A stretch of DNA of 64,000 nucleotides from Pseudomonas hormoni (GCF_018502625.1 NZ_CP075566.1:2900001-2964000); one strand, 5' to 3'; counted from the first letter of the stretch, positions 8,228 to 17,837 are shown. Numbers and translations are program-made. The notes: generated from the letters alone by a model not told the origin.

Positions 8228-9868
8228 CTAAAGCTTGAACTGCGTCACCAGGGTATTGAAGGAAACGGCCAGCCGCGACAGTTCCTGGCTGGAAGCGCTG
8301 GTCTGATTGGCACCCGCAGCGGTCTGGGTCGAGAGGTCCTGGATGTTCAACAGATTACGGTCCACCTCACGGGCGACCTGGGCCTGTTCTTCGGATGCCG
8401 AAGCGATCACCAGATTGCGCTCGTTGATGGTGACGACACTGTCTGTAATCTTCTGCAGCGCCGCCCCGGCGTTCCGGGCCAGTTCCTGAGTGCTGGAGGC
8501 CAGCGACAGGCTTTTGCCCATGGCAGTGACGGCCCCGTTAGCGCCCGATTGCACGGTGCTGATCATGCTTTCGATTTCTACAGTCGAGGCTTGGGTGCGG
8601 TGAGCCAGCGCGCGCACTTCATCGGCCACCACCGCAAACCCGCGCCCCTGCTCGCCCGCACGGGCGGCTTCGATGGCAGCGTTGAGCGCCAGCAGATTGG
8701 TCTGTTCAGCGATGCTGCGGATCACGTCCAGTACCTTGCTGACTTCACGAATTTGCCCGGCCAGTTCGGTGACCGTCTCGGTTGACTCGGTGATCTCTTC
8801 CACCATGGTGCTGATGCCCACGAGCGTGTGGTCGACCTGGCTGCGGCCATGAGCAGCGTCCTCGGTTGCGGCCTTAGAGGCCTCGGAGGTTGACAGGGCG
8901 TTGCGTGCCACGTCCTCGACTGCCGCAGTCATTTCATTGACAGCGGTGGCCGCCTGCTCGATTTCGTGATTCTGCTGCGTCAGGCCTCGGGTACTTTCAT
9001 CGGTCACGGCGCTCAGTTCTTCGGCCGCCGAGGCCAACTGGTTCGAGGCATCGGCGATCTGCTGAAGGGTGCGTTTCAAGCCGCCCTGCATGTCCGCCAA
9101 AGCGTTGAGCAGTTGCCCCGCTTCATCGCCACGGGTCGTTGAAATGCTTTGGGTGAGATCGCCACTGGCAATGCGCTGGGCACTCGCGACAGCTACTGCC
9201 AACGGGCGCGTGATCATGCGCGTAATCAAAATGCCCAGAGCGACAGCCACCAGAAAGGCGATCACGATCCCGAGCAACAGGATCAGCGTGGAGCTTGTTT
9301 CAAGTTCCTGCGCAACCTCGGCACTTTCTTTGATCTGCCGCTTGTTCGAGTCGATCATGGCCCGCAAGTAATCGCGGGCATGAATGAACACGTCAACCGA
9401 CAGCGCGTTCAAGCGAAGGCGTGCCTGCGCAAGATCGCCGGCGTCCACTGATTCAATGACCTTTCGTGAACCTGCCACATAACCGGGCCAGATATCTTTG
9501 TACTTGTCCCCCGCTATCCGCTCATCAACCGCCAGAGGTGTGGCACGGTAGGTCGCGAAGGCATCTTCTGCCCGAGCCAGATCGGTCGCCAGGTTCTGGC
9601 GAACACGCGCCTTGTCCGCTTCGGACACATCGCCGGCGTGAGCGTCAAGCAACCGGTATAGCCCGCGGTTGTGAGCGACCAGGCTGGTCATGGTCTCGTT
9701 GATGTTGCCCACCGAGACCAGGCTTTTGGAAAAGGTCAAAGACAGCGCCGTGGCCAAACGGCTGATCCCCACCATCCCCAACCCACCCACGGCGAGGGTG
9801 ATCAGGGCGCAGATGACGAACGAGGTCAAAAGCTTGGTGGAGAATTTGGACTGATTCAGAAGGTTCAC
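8228..9868 (-). CDS. methyl-accepting chemotaxis protein (4HB sensor)
   Basis: A 546-residue transmembrane chemoreceptor. TM1 lies at about residues 12-33, a periplasmic four-helix-bundle sensor of about 155 residues follows, and TM2 is at about 192-214 ([19 protein letters not shown]). A HAMP domain ([21 protein letters not shown]) leads into the long cytoplasmic methyl-accepting coiled coil. The invariant tip that binds CheA and CheW is present ([20 protein letters not shown] with [12 protein letters not shown]). The C-terminus ends TQFKL with no CheR-tethering pentapeptide. It is convergent with the ClpP-like gene and monocistronic. The ligand cannot be predicted, since 4HB domains bind diverse organic acids or amines. 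Confidence 0.93.
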   Translation of the reverse strand: MNLLNQSKFSTKLLTSFVICALITLAVGGLGMVGISRLATALSLTFSKSLVSVGNINETMTSLVAHNRGLYRLLDAHAGDVSEADKARVRQNLATDLARAEDAFATYRATPLAVDERIAGDKYKDIWPGYVAGSRKVIESVDAGDLAQARLRLNALSVDVFIHARDYLRAMIDSNKRQIKESAEVAQELETSSTLILLLGIVIAFLVAVALGILITRMITRPLAVAVASAQRIASGDLTQSISTTRGDEAGQLLNALADMQGGLKRTLQQIADASNQLASAAEELSAVTDESTRGLTQQNHEIEQAATAVNEMTAAVEDVARNALSTSEASKAATEDAAHGRSQVDHTLVGISTMVEEITESTETVTELAGQIREVSKVLDVIRSIAEQTNLLALNAAIEAARAGEQGRGFAVVADEVRALAHRTQASTVEIESMISTVQSGANGAVTAMGKSLSLASSTQELARNAGAALQKITDSVVTINERNLVIASASEEQAQVAREVDRNLLNIQDLSTQTAAGANQTSASSQELSRLAVSFNTLVTQFKL

Positions 9869-10058
9869 GGGGCAAACTCCATGGATTGGAGGTAGTTAAT
9901 TGGAAAACGACCACTACCGCGAAAGTATTCACGGTAGTGGGTGCTGATAGACAAACAGAAGTGCATCACCCCCATTGGGATAGTTGATTGACGATTTAAG
10001 GTGAACCTTGTGGAATGCTCGCAAAAAACAATTTTATTAAAGAATGAAGTCGTATCGC

Positions 10059-11378
10059 TTAGTACCGATAGGTAGCCTGCACTGAAACTCCATTCGCACT
10101 ATTGTCGTAGTTAGCGCTGTATTCAGGCTGAAGACCGGAGTTGTCCGCCTGCTTTACCGAAACTTTGGAATCCCAGAGATAACCATAAGCAAAGTCTATG
10201 GTCAGATCGGAATTCGGCGAATAAGCACCACCCAGGGTCACGGCCTGACGATTGCCAACTGGAATGCGCACGCTGCGATCGGCATTTCTGATTGGCGAAG
10301 GATCATAGGCGTAGCCTGCGCGCAGGAGCCATTGCTGGTTCACTTGATAGGAGGCGCCCACTGCGGTGGACCAAGTGTCGCGCCAGTTCATTTCTTCGAT
10401 CACCGTGCTCATGCCAGCCGCCTGGCCCACGGGGGAAAGACCGCTGTTGACTGCCTCGACCTTTTGGATCCGGCTCCAACGTTTCCAGGTGGTTCCCAGG
10501 TATCCCGTCCAGCGATCATTGAAATGATGGGTGATAGACGTGTCCACGGATTCGGGCATCGTGAGGTCTATCTTGTTGTCATAATTTCCGTCCAGCGGGA
10601 TAACGCTCGGGGAGCCAGAAACCTGAGTATGCCCCTTGAGTTCATAGTCCACCTTCGAGTGATAGTTAATCCCCCAACTGGTTGCCTCAGTAAAATCAAC
10701 CAGGATGCCGACGTTGTAGCCGAGTGCCGTGTCATCGCCTTTGATGGTGACCAGTGTGTCCTCGCCGTTGTTCAAGGCGCCGGTGGCCAGGTAATTCTGA
10801 AGTTTTGCATTGAAACGGTTTATGGTCGGTCCGCCACCAATGGACACGTAATCATTGATCCGATAAGCAATGGTCGGCTGCAGGGTTACTTCCTTGGTCG
10901 TGCTATAGGAGCCATGGTAGCGGCCCTGAAAAGAGCTCTCGTAATCATTGATCAGACCACTCGGCGCATAGAGGCCAAGACCAATCGAAAAACGATCATC
11001 AAGGGGCGTCGACATATAAACGAAGGGCACGACGCCCAAAGGTACCGAGTCCCCCTTATTGGTGCCCGGGACATTGCTTTGCGCATCACTGATGTCGTCG
11101 CTCACCGAGACGACCGCGGCCCCGCCGGAAATCTCAGTGCGTTTCAACTTGGTCAAGCCTGCGGGATTTCCAAAGATAGTGCTGGCGTCCAGCGCGGAAG
11201 ACGACCTTCCCGCATAGGCAGTTCCCGCACTGCTTGCACTTTGTTCGTTGAGGGCAATGCCATTGGCGCTTGCAATGGTAGAGGCGCTGAGTAGTGCGAT
11301 GGCACTGCTGAATTCAATCCAGACTGCACACTTACGCTGAGTAGAAACACTCGGGATCACACGGCTATTCAGTTTCAT
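10059..11378 (-). CDS. FadL/OmpP1 family outer membrane transporter
   Basis: A beta-barrel channel for hydrophobic compounds. The mature start NGIALNEQSASSAGTAYAGRSSSALDASTIFGNPAG is the typical FadL hatch, with an NPAG motif. I chose ATG 11378 (MKLNSRVIPSV) because AGGTGG lies just before it; an in-frame ATG at 11441 would add 21 residues. The signal peptide ends at ASA-NG. The length of 439 residues and the aromatic C-terminal residue after VQATYRY fit the family. It is last in the minus-strand run of acyl-CoA synthetase, FAH and dioxygenase genes. Uptake of their hydrophobic aromatic or fatty substrate is therefore the likely role (inferred). Confidence 0.88.
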   Translation of the reverse strand: MKLNSRVIPSVSTQRKCAVWIEFSSAIALLSASTIASANGIALNEQSASSAGTAYAGRSSSALDASTIFGNPAGLTKLKRTEISGGAAVVSVSDDISDAQSNVPGTNKGDSVPLGVVPFVYMSTPLDDRFSIGLGLYAPSGLINDYESSFQGRYHGSYSTTKEVTLQPTIAYRINDYVSIGGGPTINRFNAKLQNYLATGALNNGEDTLVTIKGDDTALGYNVGILVDFTEATSWGINYHSKVDYELKGHTQVSGSPSVIPLDGNYDNKIDLTMPESVDTSITHHFNDRWTGYLGTTWKRWSRIQKVEAVNSGLSPVGQAAGMSTVIEEMNWRDTWSTAVGASYQVNQQWLLRAGYAYDPSPIRNADRSVRIPVGNRQAVTLGGAYSPNSDLTIDFAYGYLWDSKVSVKQADNSGLQPEYSANYDNSANGVSVQATYRY

Positions 11379-11481
11379 TTTCCACCTCATGTTTATTGTT
11401 TTTGTTGATTGCACCAGGCAAGGCTTCGCCTTTCCGTGCACTTTTCAGTGCCGGTTGGAGTGGATCGATGTTGTGTAAAGC

Positions 11482-11505
11482 GCCCTGGCTAAACAGCGCC
11501 AGGGC
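11482..11505. terminator. hairpin between acyl-CoA synthetase and FadL genes
   Basis: GCCCTGGC (11482-11489) and GCCAGGGC (11498-11505) form an 8-bp stem with an 8-base loop. There is no T run, so it may attenuate or stabilise message ends rather than terminate fully. Confidence 0.35.
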
Positions 11506-11544
11506 ATGACTGCCGGACTTACAGATTGCGAATCAGGAACTCAA

Positions 11545-13443
11545 TTAAATCCACTCGACTTGAAAGCTGTAACGCCCCAAGAGCGGAGCCAGGACTTCCT
11601 GGCCCGTTCCGGCCCTGACACAGGCCACCTGCCCGCGACGATTGTCCTGCACAACTTCAACGGCAATATCCGAAAGCCCCAGACGTTCCACTTCCTGCTG
11701 GACTACTTTGGCAATCTCCCGCTGCTGCAACGCGGGCTTGAATATCTTGCCCACGGCAGTCAGTGGCAATGCATCGAGGATTTCAATGCGCTTGGGAACG
11801 GCTGCCCGCTCGCTGATGTTCTGATGAGCGAACGCCTCAAGTTCTTCGGCGCTGCAAACCTGCCCGGGGCGCAGCTGAACATAGGCGACCGGCACCTCGC
11901 CCGAGTAAGCATCGGGGCTGCCGATTGCAGCGGCCAGGGCGACAGCGGGATGCGCCTGAAGCGCCTCCTCGATTTGCTTGGGATCGATGTTGTGGCCGCC
12001 GCGGATGATCAACTCCTTCTTGCGTCCGGTCAGCCAGAAATAACCCTGTGCATCCTGGCGACCCAAATCGCCCGTATTCAGCCAGCGCTGACCGTCGATA
12101 TCGATCCAGAGGCCCTGGTTATGACGCTCCTCCAGATAACCCTCGAAGAGGTTCGGTCCACTGATCGTGATGAGGCCGATCTCATCCACGTTGGCGTCGC
12201 GCAGGTACTCTCCGGAATCATTGAGCACGACCGCGCGCATATTCTGGTAGGCGAGCCGTATCCCAATGGAGCCGATACGACGCTCGCCATAGGGTGGATT
12301 GATTGAGGAAACGCAGGTGCCCTCGGTAAGACCATAACCTTCAAGAATCTTTACCCCGGTACGGCGCTCGAATTCCCGGAAAAGCTCAGCCGGCATGGGT
12401 GCGGCGCCACAGATTGCATAGCGAAGACTGGACAGGTCACGGCCCTGCCATTCATTTTGCAGAAGCGCGGCATAGACAGTTGGCACGCCGGAAAAGAGGT
12501 TGATACCGAAGTGCTCGACCATCTCCCAGAATCGTGGGATCACGCCCTCGCCACGATAGCCCTGAGGCGTCCCGAGGATCACATGGTCGCCTTGAGTCCA
12601 AGGCATCAGTCCAGTCACCAGTTGGCCATTGACATGAAATAGCGGCAGGCCACAAAACATAACCTGGACACCACTGCGTGGCTGCATGTGAGCGTCGATG
12701 GCCCATGCGTCGAATACTTCAGAGCCATGGGTACGCGCGGCAATCTTGGGGAGCCCGGTTGTGCCGCCCGTACAGATGTAGGAGGAGCACTCATCCTGGC
12801 GGATTTGCCGACCGCTCTTGAGGTGTAGGTGCGGCTGCGTATTCATCAGCGATTGCCAATCGTGGATCGCGATACCGCTGTGTAAGTCTCGCTCCTTCAG
12901 TGCCACGGCTTTAAGAGCCCCACGCACAGATTCGGCGACATAGGGTTCCATGCTGACCCAGACAACAGACTTGACCTTGGGTAACTGATCCAGCTGCGAA
13001 GCCAGTTTGGGCCACAGATCGCTGCCTGGAGTCGGCGCGAGTGTCACCACCACGGATACCTTCGCGGCATTCAGCAAGCCAGCCATCTGCTTGGCCTCAA
13101 GCAGAGGGTTGATCGCCATGACGATCCCCGCCGCCTCCCCGCCCCATATCGTGAAATGGGTTTCCGGCAGATTGGGCAAAATAAAGGCGATCACCTCACC
13201 CGGCTTTATGCCCAGGTCATGGAAGGCATTTGCCGCGCGGGTGATATCAGCGAAGAGCTGGGAGTAATTCCACTCGTGGGTGTGCTTGAAATCGGCGGCA
13301 TCGGCGAAGAAACTCAGCGCCGGTGCCTGGGGGGTGCGCTCGGTCGCCTGACGCAGCGCTTCATAAGTGCTGCAAGCCAGACCTCGCTCCGACAAGGGGA
13401 CTCGTTCGAGACTTTCGATGTCATTCAGGGTCTGCACAACCAT
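11545..13443 (-). CDS. AMP-dependent acyl-CoA synthetase
   Basis: An adenylate-forming ligase of 632 residues that would activate a carboxylic acid to its CoA thioester in the cytoplasm. Motifs in order: the phosphate loop SSYICTGGTTGLPKIA, the aromatic/adenine segment GYGLTEGTCVSS, the hinge region LNTGDLGRQDAQGYFWLTGRKKELI and the C-terminal catalytic lysine in PLTAVGKIFKP. The tail of about 50 residues after that lysine is longer than usual. The start overlaps the FAH gene stop by one base (TAATG), so the two are translationally coupled. In this context it probably activates the acid left after ring cleavage or the side chain of the starting compound. The specific substrate is not visible. 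Confidence 0.9.
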   Translation of the reverse strand: MVVQTLNDIESLERVPLSERGLACSTYEALRQATERTPQAPALSFFADAADFKHTHEWNYSQLFADITRAANAFHDLGIKPGEVIAFILPNLPETHFTIWGGEAAGIVMAINPLLEAKQMAGLLNAAKVSVVVTLAPTPGSDLWPKLASQLDQLPKVKSVVWVSMEPYVAESVRGALKAVALKERDLHSGIAIHDWQSLMNTQPHLHLKSGRQIRQDECSSYICTGGTTGLPKIAARTHGSEVFDAWAIDAHMQPRSGVQVMFCGLPLFHVNGQLVTGLMPWTQGDHVILGTPQGYRGEGVIPRFWEMVEHFGINLFSGVPTVYAALLQNEWQGRDLSSLRYAICGAAPMPAELFREFERRTGVKILEGYGLTEGTCVSSINPPYGERRIGSIGIRLAYQNMRAVVLNDSGEYLRDANVDEIGLITISGPNLFEGYLEERHNQGLWIDIDGQRWLNTGDLGRQDAQGYFWLTGRKKELIIRGGHNIDPKQIEEALQAHPAVALAAAIGSPDAYSGEVPVAYVQLRPGQVCSAEELEAFAHQNISERAAVPKRIEILDALPLTAVGKIFKPALQQREIAKVVQQEVERLGLSDIAVEVVQDNRRGQVACVRAGTGQEVLAPLLGRYSFQVEWI

Positions 13444-14564
13444 TAAACTTCTCCCACGACCCGGTTGCGTTGCACGCCAAGGTCGATCACGCCATCGGCG
13501 CTGCGAATACGCGCCTCGACCACGTCACCGGCTTTGAGGTACTGCGTCCGGCCCTCTTGTGCCTTGAGGAAAAGTTTCCACTTGGTGGCTTCGGGCAGCA
13601 GGGCTGCTATGCGCATTTTGGCGGGCGAAGGGATCGTCAGGGCGCAGCCGGCAGGCGTACCCGTGGCGATCAGGTCTCCAACGGCGAGATCTTGCAAGGC
13701 GGAGAGTTCGGTCAGGGTTTCAGCGGGGCCGTATACCAGATTGGCCGTGCTGTCGTTCTGTCGCACCTCGTCGTTCACCGTCAGGCGCAGCTGCAGTTCT
13801 TTCAGGTAATGAATGTTCGAGGCATCCAGAAGGCACAGGTATGGGCCGACCGGGCCGAAAGTGCGGTAGCTCTTGCCCTTGTAGAACTGCATCTGGGGAA
13901 TCTGAATGTCACGAGCCGAGTAGTCGTTGACAATGACGACGCCTGCAATGAACTCATGCAGATTGGCGTCGGTGACAGCAATAGCGCCGGTGATCGAGCG
14001 CTTCATCACGAGGCCCAGCTCGATCTCGTAGTCAAGGAAGCGCACGTGGCGCGGCTTGATCAGGTCGCTGTCAGCCGCCACCAGGCAACTCGTCGCCTTG
14101 GTGAAGATCATGTTGAATTTCTTCGCATCAGGGTCCATGCCTGACTCGATCATGTGCTGACGGTAATTGGCACCCTGGCAGACAAACTGCTGGTTACGGG
14201 TGACCGGCGACAGCAGTTTTACGTCGCCCGCCTCCAACTCCGAACCTTTCAGTTGAGCGAGGTCGTCGAGACTGTTCTGGCTAATGAATTCACCGGTGGT
14301 TTCAAAAACACCGGGGACAACTGTGATACGGCCCTGGCGAAGCACGCCCCAGTGGATACCGTTCTCAAATTCAAAGCGGACTACGTGTACAGCAGACATT
14401 GAAGGTACTCCTGGAGCGGCGTTTGTCTCGCTTTCGGTGGCGCGAGAACTGTGGTGTTGTTCTGAAACGGGGCTGGCAACGGTGTAGATCCATGCACTGC
14501 CAGCAATCAAAGCGCCGGCTTTAAGCACGTCCCGCCGGCCAAACCGGGTTGAGTTGTCCGACAT
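13443..14564 (-). CDS. fumarylacetoacetate hydrolase (FAH) family protein with Tat-like leader
   Basis: The body from about residue 56 (MSAVHVVRFEFENGIHWGVL) is an FAH/HpaG-type enzyme. It has YRQHMIESG, the metal-binding acidic set FLDYEIELGLVMKR and VIVNDYSARDIQ, then FYKGKSYRTFGPVGPYL and GDLIATGTPAGCA. Such enzymes hydrolyse C-C bonds or hydrate or decarboxylate products of ring cleavage. Upstream in the same frame is a leader FGRRDVLKAGALIAGSAW that looks like a twin-arginine signal. Two starts compete. ATG 14564 is 10 bp after the dioxygenase stop but has a weak ribosome site. ATG 14399 has a strong AGGAGT. If 14399 is used the protein is cytoplasmic (318 residues). Confidence 0.85.
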   Translation of the reverse strand: MSDNSTRFGRRDVLKAGALIAGSAWIYTVASPVSEQHHSSRATESETNAAPGVPSMSAVHVVRFEFENGIHWGVLRQGRITVVPGVFETTGEFISQNSLDDLAQLKGSELEAGDVKLLSPVTRNQQFVCQGANYRQHMIESGMDPDAKKFNMIFTKATSCLVAADSDLIKPRHVRFLDYEIELGLVMKRSITGAIAVTDANLHEFIAGVVIVNDYSARDIQIPQMQFYKGKSYRTFGPVGPYLCLLDASNIHYLKELQLRLTVNDEVRQNDSTANLVYGPAETLTELSALQDLAVGDLIATGTPAGCALTIPSPAKMRIAALLPEATKWKLFLKAQEGRTQYLKAGDVVEARIRSADGVIDLGVQRNRVVGEV

Positions 14565-14574
14565 GGCGGCAGCT

Positions 14575-15666
14575 CTACCCGAACATCCGCATGAGTGTTA
14601 CCAACTTGCGAATAGTCAGGTCCGGGCTGCGTCGCAGGTTGCGGATCAGCAGAAGCACATTGGTCAGGGTCAACTTGGGTTTGGTAAAACTCTTGGGCAT
14701 GCGCTGCCCCCACTGCGCCATTGCCTCGGGACTCACCGGATGAATGCCCGTAGGCCGGGTGACCGTGAAAATATCCCCGTCGCAGTAATGCTCGTGCTTG
14801 TCGCCCCAAGGGTCTTGCCAGTAATCGAAGATCTGACTGCCCAGAATGTGTCGGCCGATGCCCCATGAGTGTTCCCAACCCCGCTCCCGCAGGACGCGCT
14901 GGCCCATACCCACGGCGTCCGCATCGACGACTTCATAGGCGCTATGGCTGTAGGTGGCCATGAACCCTTGCGCAATCGCGAGCGTGTGGTGATCCGCGGG
15001 AGTGTCACCGAGATCAAGGCGCATGAAAGTGACGATAGGCGTGCCGTCGGGGAGTACCTGCACATCGCTGGGAATAAACCCGAAGTGCTGCGTATACCAG
15101 GCGCAGGTCGCTTGATAGTCGGCCACTTCAATGACGATGTGACCCAGCTTGAGTACTTCAGGGGGTGTGGTCGGCGGGCGCTGCGTGGCGTTGATTCGTG
15201 GTTGCTCGTGCGCCAGATTCCAGTTGAGAGGTGCTCTATGTGCCAGCGTCTTGCCTGGCGTCTGGTCGCAGACGGCTTCCACTATGAAACCGGACGGATC
15301 CGTCAGTCTGACGCAATACCCTTTGCCGGGATGTTCCGATTTCTCGACCGATGACGCACCCGGGATTTGAGTGAGCTTTTCCAGTTCATCCAGGGACTGT
15401 ACGGCAAGTCCGAACCCGATGAATCGGGCATGTTCGGCCCGTTGGACACGGTAACAATAGGCAGTGGCATCGGTGGCCCGCATATAGAGCGTATCGGCCT
15501 CCTGCCGACTGACCGTCAGGCCGAAGTCAGTCAGGAAACGCGCTGCCTCATTCAAGTCCGGCCGCTGGAAGATCAGGTGAGTCAGATCCTGGGCCTTTAC
15601 CGTCGGCTGCGGATGCCGCGCGGGGTGTGGTGTCGCCAACCGGTGCAATTCGTTTTTGTTGTTCAT
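14575..15666 (-). CDS. extradiol ring-cleavage dioxygenase (VOC family)
   Basis: A 363-residue two-module vicinal-oxygen-chelate protein. The catalytic C-terminal module shows a possible Fe(II) triad: His in KLGHIVIEVADYQ, His in ATYSHSAYEVVDAD, and Glu in the WGDKHEHYCDGD segment, as in catechol 2,3-dioxygenase and BphC-type enzymes. The N-terminal module (LTHLIFQRPDLNEAARFLTDFGL) is the usual inactive copy. It would cleave a catechol-type ring meta to the hydroxyls. It is followed directly by the FAH and acyl-CoA synthetase genes and preceded by a TetR gene. The MhpA-like hydroxylase 3 kb away could supply the catechol. The C-terminal extension after the VOC fold is basic and unassigned. 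Confidence 0.88.
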   Translation of the reverse strand: MNNKNELHRLATPHPARHPQPTVKAQDLTHLIFQRPDLNEAARFLTDFGLTVSRQEADTLYMRATDATAYCYRVQRAEHARFIGFGLAVQSLDELEKLTQIPGASSVEKSEHPGKGYCVRLTDPSGFIVEAVCDQTPGKTLAHRAPLNWNLAHEQPRINATQRPPTTPPEVLKLGHIVIEVADYQATCAWYTQHFGFIPSDVQVLPDGTPIVTFMRLDLGDTPADHHTLAIAQGFMATYSHSAYEVVDADAVGMGQRVLRERGWEHSWGIGRHILGSQIFDYWQDPWGDKHEHYCDGDIFTVTRPTGIHPVSPEAMAQWGQRMPKSFTKPKLTLTNVLLLIRNLRRSPDLTIRKLVTLMRMFG

Positions 15667-15705
15667 TTTTCTTGTTTTCCGGGTTTTTAGGGCAAAGCTG
15701 TCCCG

Positions 15706-15727
15706 AACCCCTGAAAATTCAGGGGTT
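15706..15727. promoter_or_regulatory. inverted repeat between TetR and dioxygenase genes
   Basis: AACCCCTGAA (15706-15715) and TTCAGGGGTT (15718-15727) form a perfect 10-bp inverted repeat with a 2-base centre, about 40 bp upstream of the dioxygenase start. No T run follows on either strand. It could be an operator or a weak terminator. Confidence 0.45.
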
Positions 15728-15751
15728 TATCCAGTCAAATCAATTACGAGC

Positions 15752-16366
15752 TCAGTCGAGAGATGGAAGTGCCGGCAACTCCATGGTCGCCAACGCACGC
15801 GCCTCCTCTGACGGCACACCCAATGCGCGCAATACCAGCTCGGCGGTATCAGAGCCCGACACGCGCCACGTTCGGTGCCCTTCCAGCACCAGGAAAATCG
15901 AGCCAAGTACGCTGCTCGATATCAGCGTCAGTACCGAGAGCAATTGCTCCTGCGCAAACGTGTAGCGCCCAGTGGCAAGCCCGCTCAGAAGATCCTTGGT
16001 CGCCTGGCTGCTGAACATTTCGCGCAACGCCGAATTGCTCATGGCGAATTTATGGATGAACGCGCCCCACTGGGAGTCTTCGTGCGCTCGGCGAATGAAG
16101 AATCGAATGCCATTGGCCAGGCGATGAGCGGGATCCGAGAGGGTGTCGAAGCTTTTGTTGACGCGCTCATGCATCTCCCTCGCGAGATGGCTGGCGACCG
16201 CCTCGAACAGGCTTTCCATGCTTTCGATGTTGCTATAGACCGTTCCGCGCGCCACGCCTGCCTCTTGCGCAAGGTCGAGGATGTTCACTTGCGAGGTGCC
16301 TCTCTCGGCGAACAGGCGAAAGGCAGCTTGATGAATACGGCGCTGTGTTGGATTCAGGGATTCCAC
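15752..16366 (-). CDS. TetR family transcriptional regulator
   Basis: A 204-residue repressor. I start it at GTG 16366 because GGAGAG lies 6 bases upstream; a longer frame from GTG 16405 would begin inside a palindromic operator and lacks a ribosome site. The N-terminal HTH is RRIHQAAFRLFAERGTSQVNILDLAQEAGVARGTVYSNI, followed by a helical ligand domain. It stands at the head of the dioxygenase/FAH/ligase/FadL run and is divergent from the OYE-type reductase gene. Near-identical palindromes sit 32 bp before its start and just before the reductase gene. Autoregulation and control of both transcripts are therefore likely (inferred). Confidence 0.88.
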   Translation of the reverse strand: MESLNPTQRRIHQAAFRLFAERGTSQVNILDLAQEAGVARGTVYSNIESMESLFEAVASHLAREMHERVNKSFDTLSDPAHRLANGIRFFIRRAHEDSQWGAFIHKFAMSNSALREMFSSQATKDLLSGLATGRYTFAQEQLLSVLTLISSSVLGSIFLVLEGHRTWRVSGSDTAELVLRALGVPSEEARALATMELPALPSLD

Positions 16367-16397
16367 GGCTCTCTCTCCAGGATTACCTATGGACCGA

Positions 16398-16415
16398 TTG
16401 AACACTCGTGTTCAT
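16398..16415. promoter_or_regulatory. TetR operator copy 1
   Basis: TTGAACACTCGTGTTCAT is an interrupted palindrome matching the core of the longer palindrome at 16534-16561 except at one central base. It lies 32 bp upstream of the chosen TetR start, so bound repressor would block its own promoter or leader. Confidence 0.75.
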
Positions 16416-16533
16416 TTCACGTCAACCATATTTTTAAGAACTTTGGTTTATCTGTCTGAAAAACTGCCTGAAACCTAATAATCCGGCTACCAGGATGGAG
16501 GTCGCCGGGACCAATAAAAGCCCTGTACATTGA

Positions 16534-16561
16534 CATAATTGAACACGCGTGTTCAATTATG
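16534..16561. promoter_or_regulatory. TetR operator copy 2, 28-bp perfect palindrome
   Basis: The left arm CATAATTGAACACG (16534-16547) is followed immediately by its exact reverse complement to 16561. The centre GAACACGCGTGTTC recurs at 16398-16415. It ends 33 bp before the OYE-type reductase start, in the promoter region. The adjacent TetR is the obvious binder. Confidence 0.85.
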
Positions 16562-16594
16562 CTAGCCGACTTTTTATCAGCTGAAGGACAGAAC

Positions 16595-17833
16595 ATGACC
16601 GGCTCAAACCTCTTCAAACCGCTTCGTTTGCCCAACGGCACGGTGATTCCAAACCGGATCGCCAAGGCTGCCATGGAGGAGAACCTTGCCAATGAGGATC
16701 ACGCTCCAGGGGAAGCGTTGGTCAAGCTCTATCGGAGTTGGGCGGAGGGTGGTGCCGGTCTGATCATTACTGGCAACGTCATGGTTGACCGTCACGCCTT
16801 GACCGGACCCGCCGGCGTCGTGCTTGAGGATGATCGGAACCTGGGCATGTTCAAACTATGGGCCGATGCTTGCCGCAGCCGCGGAGCCCAGGCCTGGATG
16901 CAAATCAATCATCCCGGACGGCAGCTATTGGCTTCGCTGGGGCAATCCGCAAGGGGCCCCTCCGCAGTGGCGGTCGATATCCCCGGCCTTTCAAAAGCGT
17001 TTGTGCCGCCCAGGGCTTTGGAGGAACAGGAGATCGAAGAGCTGATCGGGCGCTATACCCAAGCGGCGGTGCTGGCTGAGCGTGCCGGATTCACCGGCGT
17101 GGAGATTCATGCCGCGCATGGCTACCTGTTCAGCCAGTTCCTTTCACCCTTGACCAATCGGCGTGACGACCGCTGGGGCGGTAGCCTCGAAAATCGCGCG
17201 CAAATTCTATTGAAAACCATCGACGCAATTCGCCAGCGAGTGGCACCGATCTTTTGCGTCGCTGTGAAGCTTAATTCCGCGGACTTTCAACGCGGCGGTT
17301 TCGATGCCGCGGATGCGGCTCGCGTGGTGGAAATGCTTAATACCAAGGCGGTCGACCTGGTGGAGTTGTCGGGTGGCAGCTACGAAAGCCCGGCCATGCA
17401 GGGACAGACCCGCGATGGCAGCAGCCTGGCTCGAGAAGCCTACTTTCTCGAGCTCGCGGAAAAAATAGGAGAAATAGCGCGCATGCCGTTGATGGTCACC
17501 GGCGGCGTGCGCAGAAAGGAGGTCGCGGAGCGAGTGGTGAGCGGCTCGGTGTCGATGGTCGGACTCGCCACTGCACTGGCAATCGAGCCAGCCTTGCCCA
17601 GGCAGTGGATAGCAGGTCGGGACACCAAAGTGGAGCCCATCATCGTCCGATGGAAGAACAAGACACTGGCATCGCTGGCAGTAGCGTCGGTGATCAAGAA
17701 GCAGCTCGGATTGCTGAGTCAGGGGAAACGGACAAATCCCGGGACGTCGCCACTTATGGCATTGATCGGCAATCAACTGAAGGCTCGTCGCCAGGCGAAG
17801 AGCTATCGGCAATGGATTGATCAAGCCAGGTAG
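16595..17833 (+). CDS. NADH:flavin oxidoreductase, Old Yellow Enzyme family
   Basis: A 412-residue FMN-dependent ene-reductase. ATG 16595 is preferred over 16559 because GAAGGA lies 6 bases upstream. Family motifs: an N-terminal LFKPLRLPNGTVIPNRIAKAAM, the QINHPGRQ segment, the active-site HAAHGYLFSQFLSPLTNRRDDRWGGSLENR, and GGVRRKEVAERVV near the phosphate site. No C-terminal Fe-S or FAD domain is present, so it is the short OYE type. It is divergent from the TetR gene across two operator copies and convergent with the next TetR gene, with stops 5 bp apart. It probably reduces an unsaturated carbonyl intermediate of the local pathway. Confidence 0.9.
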   Translation: MTGSNLFKPLRLPNGTVIPNRIAKAAMEENLANEDHAPGEALVKLYRSWAEGGAGLIITGNVMVDRHALTGPAGVVLEDDRNLGMFKLWADACRSRGAQAWMQINHPGRQLLASLGQSARGPSAVAVDIPGLSKAFVPPRALEEQEIEELIGRYTQAAVLAERAGFTGVEIHAAHGYLFSQFLSPLTNRRDDRWGGSLENRAQILLKTIDAIRQRVAPIFCVAVKLNSADFQRGGFDAADAARVVEMLNTKAVDLVELSGGSYESPAMQGQTRDGSSLAREAYFLELAEKIGEIARMPLMVTGGVRRKEVAERVVSGSVSMVGLATALAIEPALPRQWIAGRDTKVEPIIVRWKNKTLASLAVASVIKKQLGLLSQGKRTNPGTSPLMALIGNQLKARRQAKSYRQWIDQAR

Positions 17834-17837
17834 AGGA

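Noticed and set aside
16366..16405. N-terminal extension of the TetR protein from GTG 16405
   Set aside because: The codons lie within and beside the operator palindrome and no ribosome site precedes them; GTG 16366 has GGAGAG.
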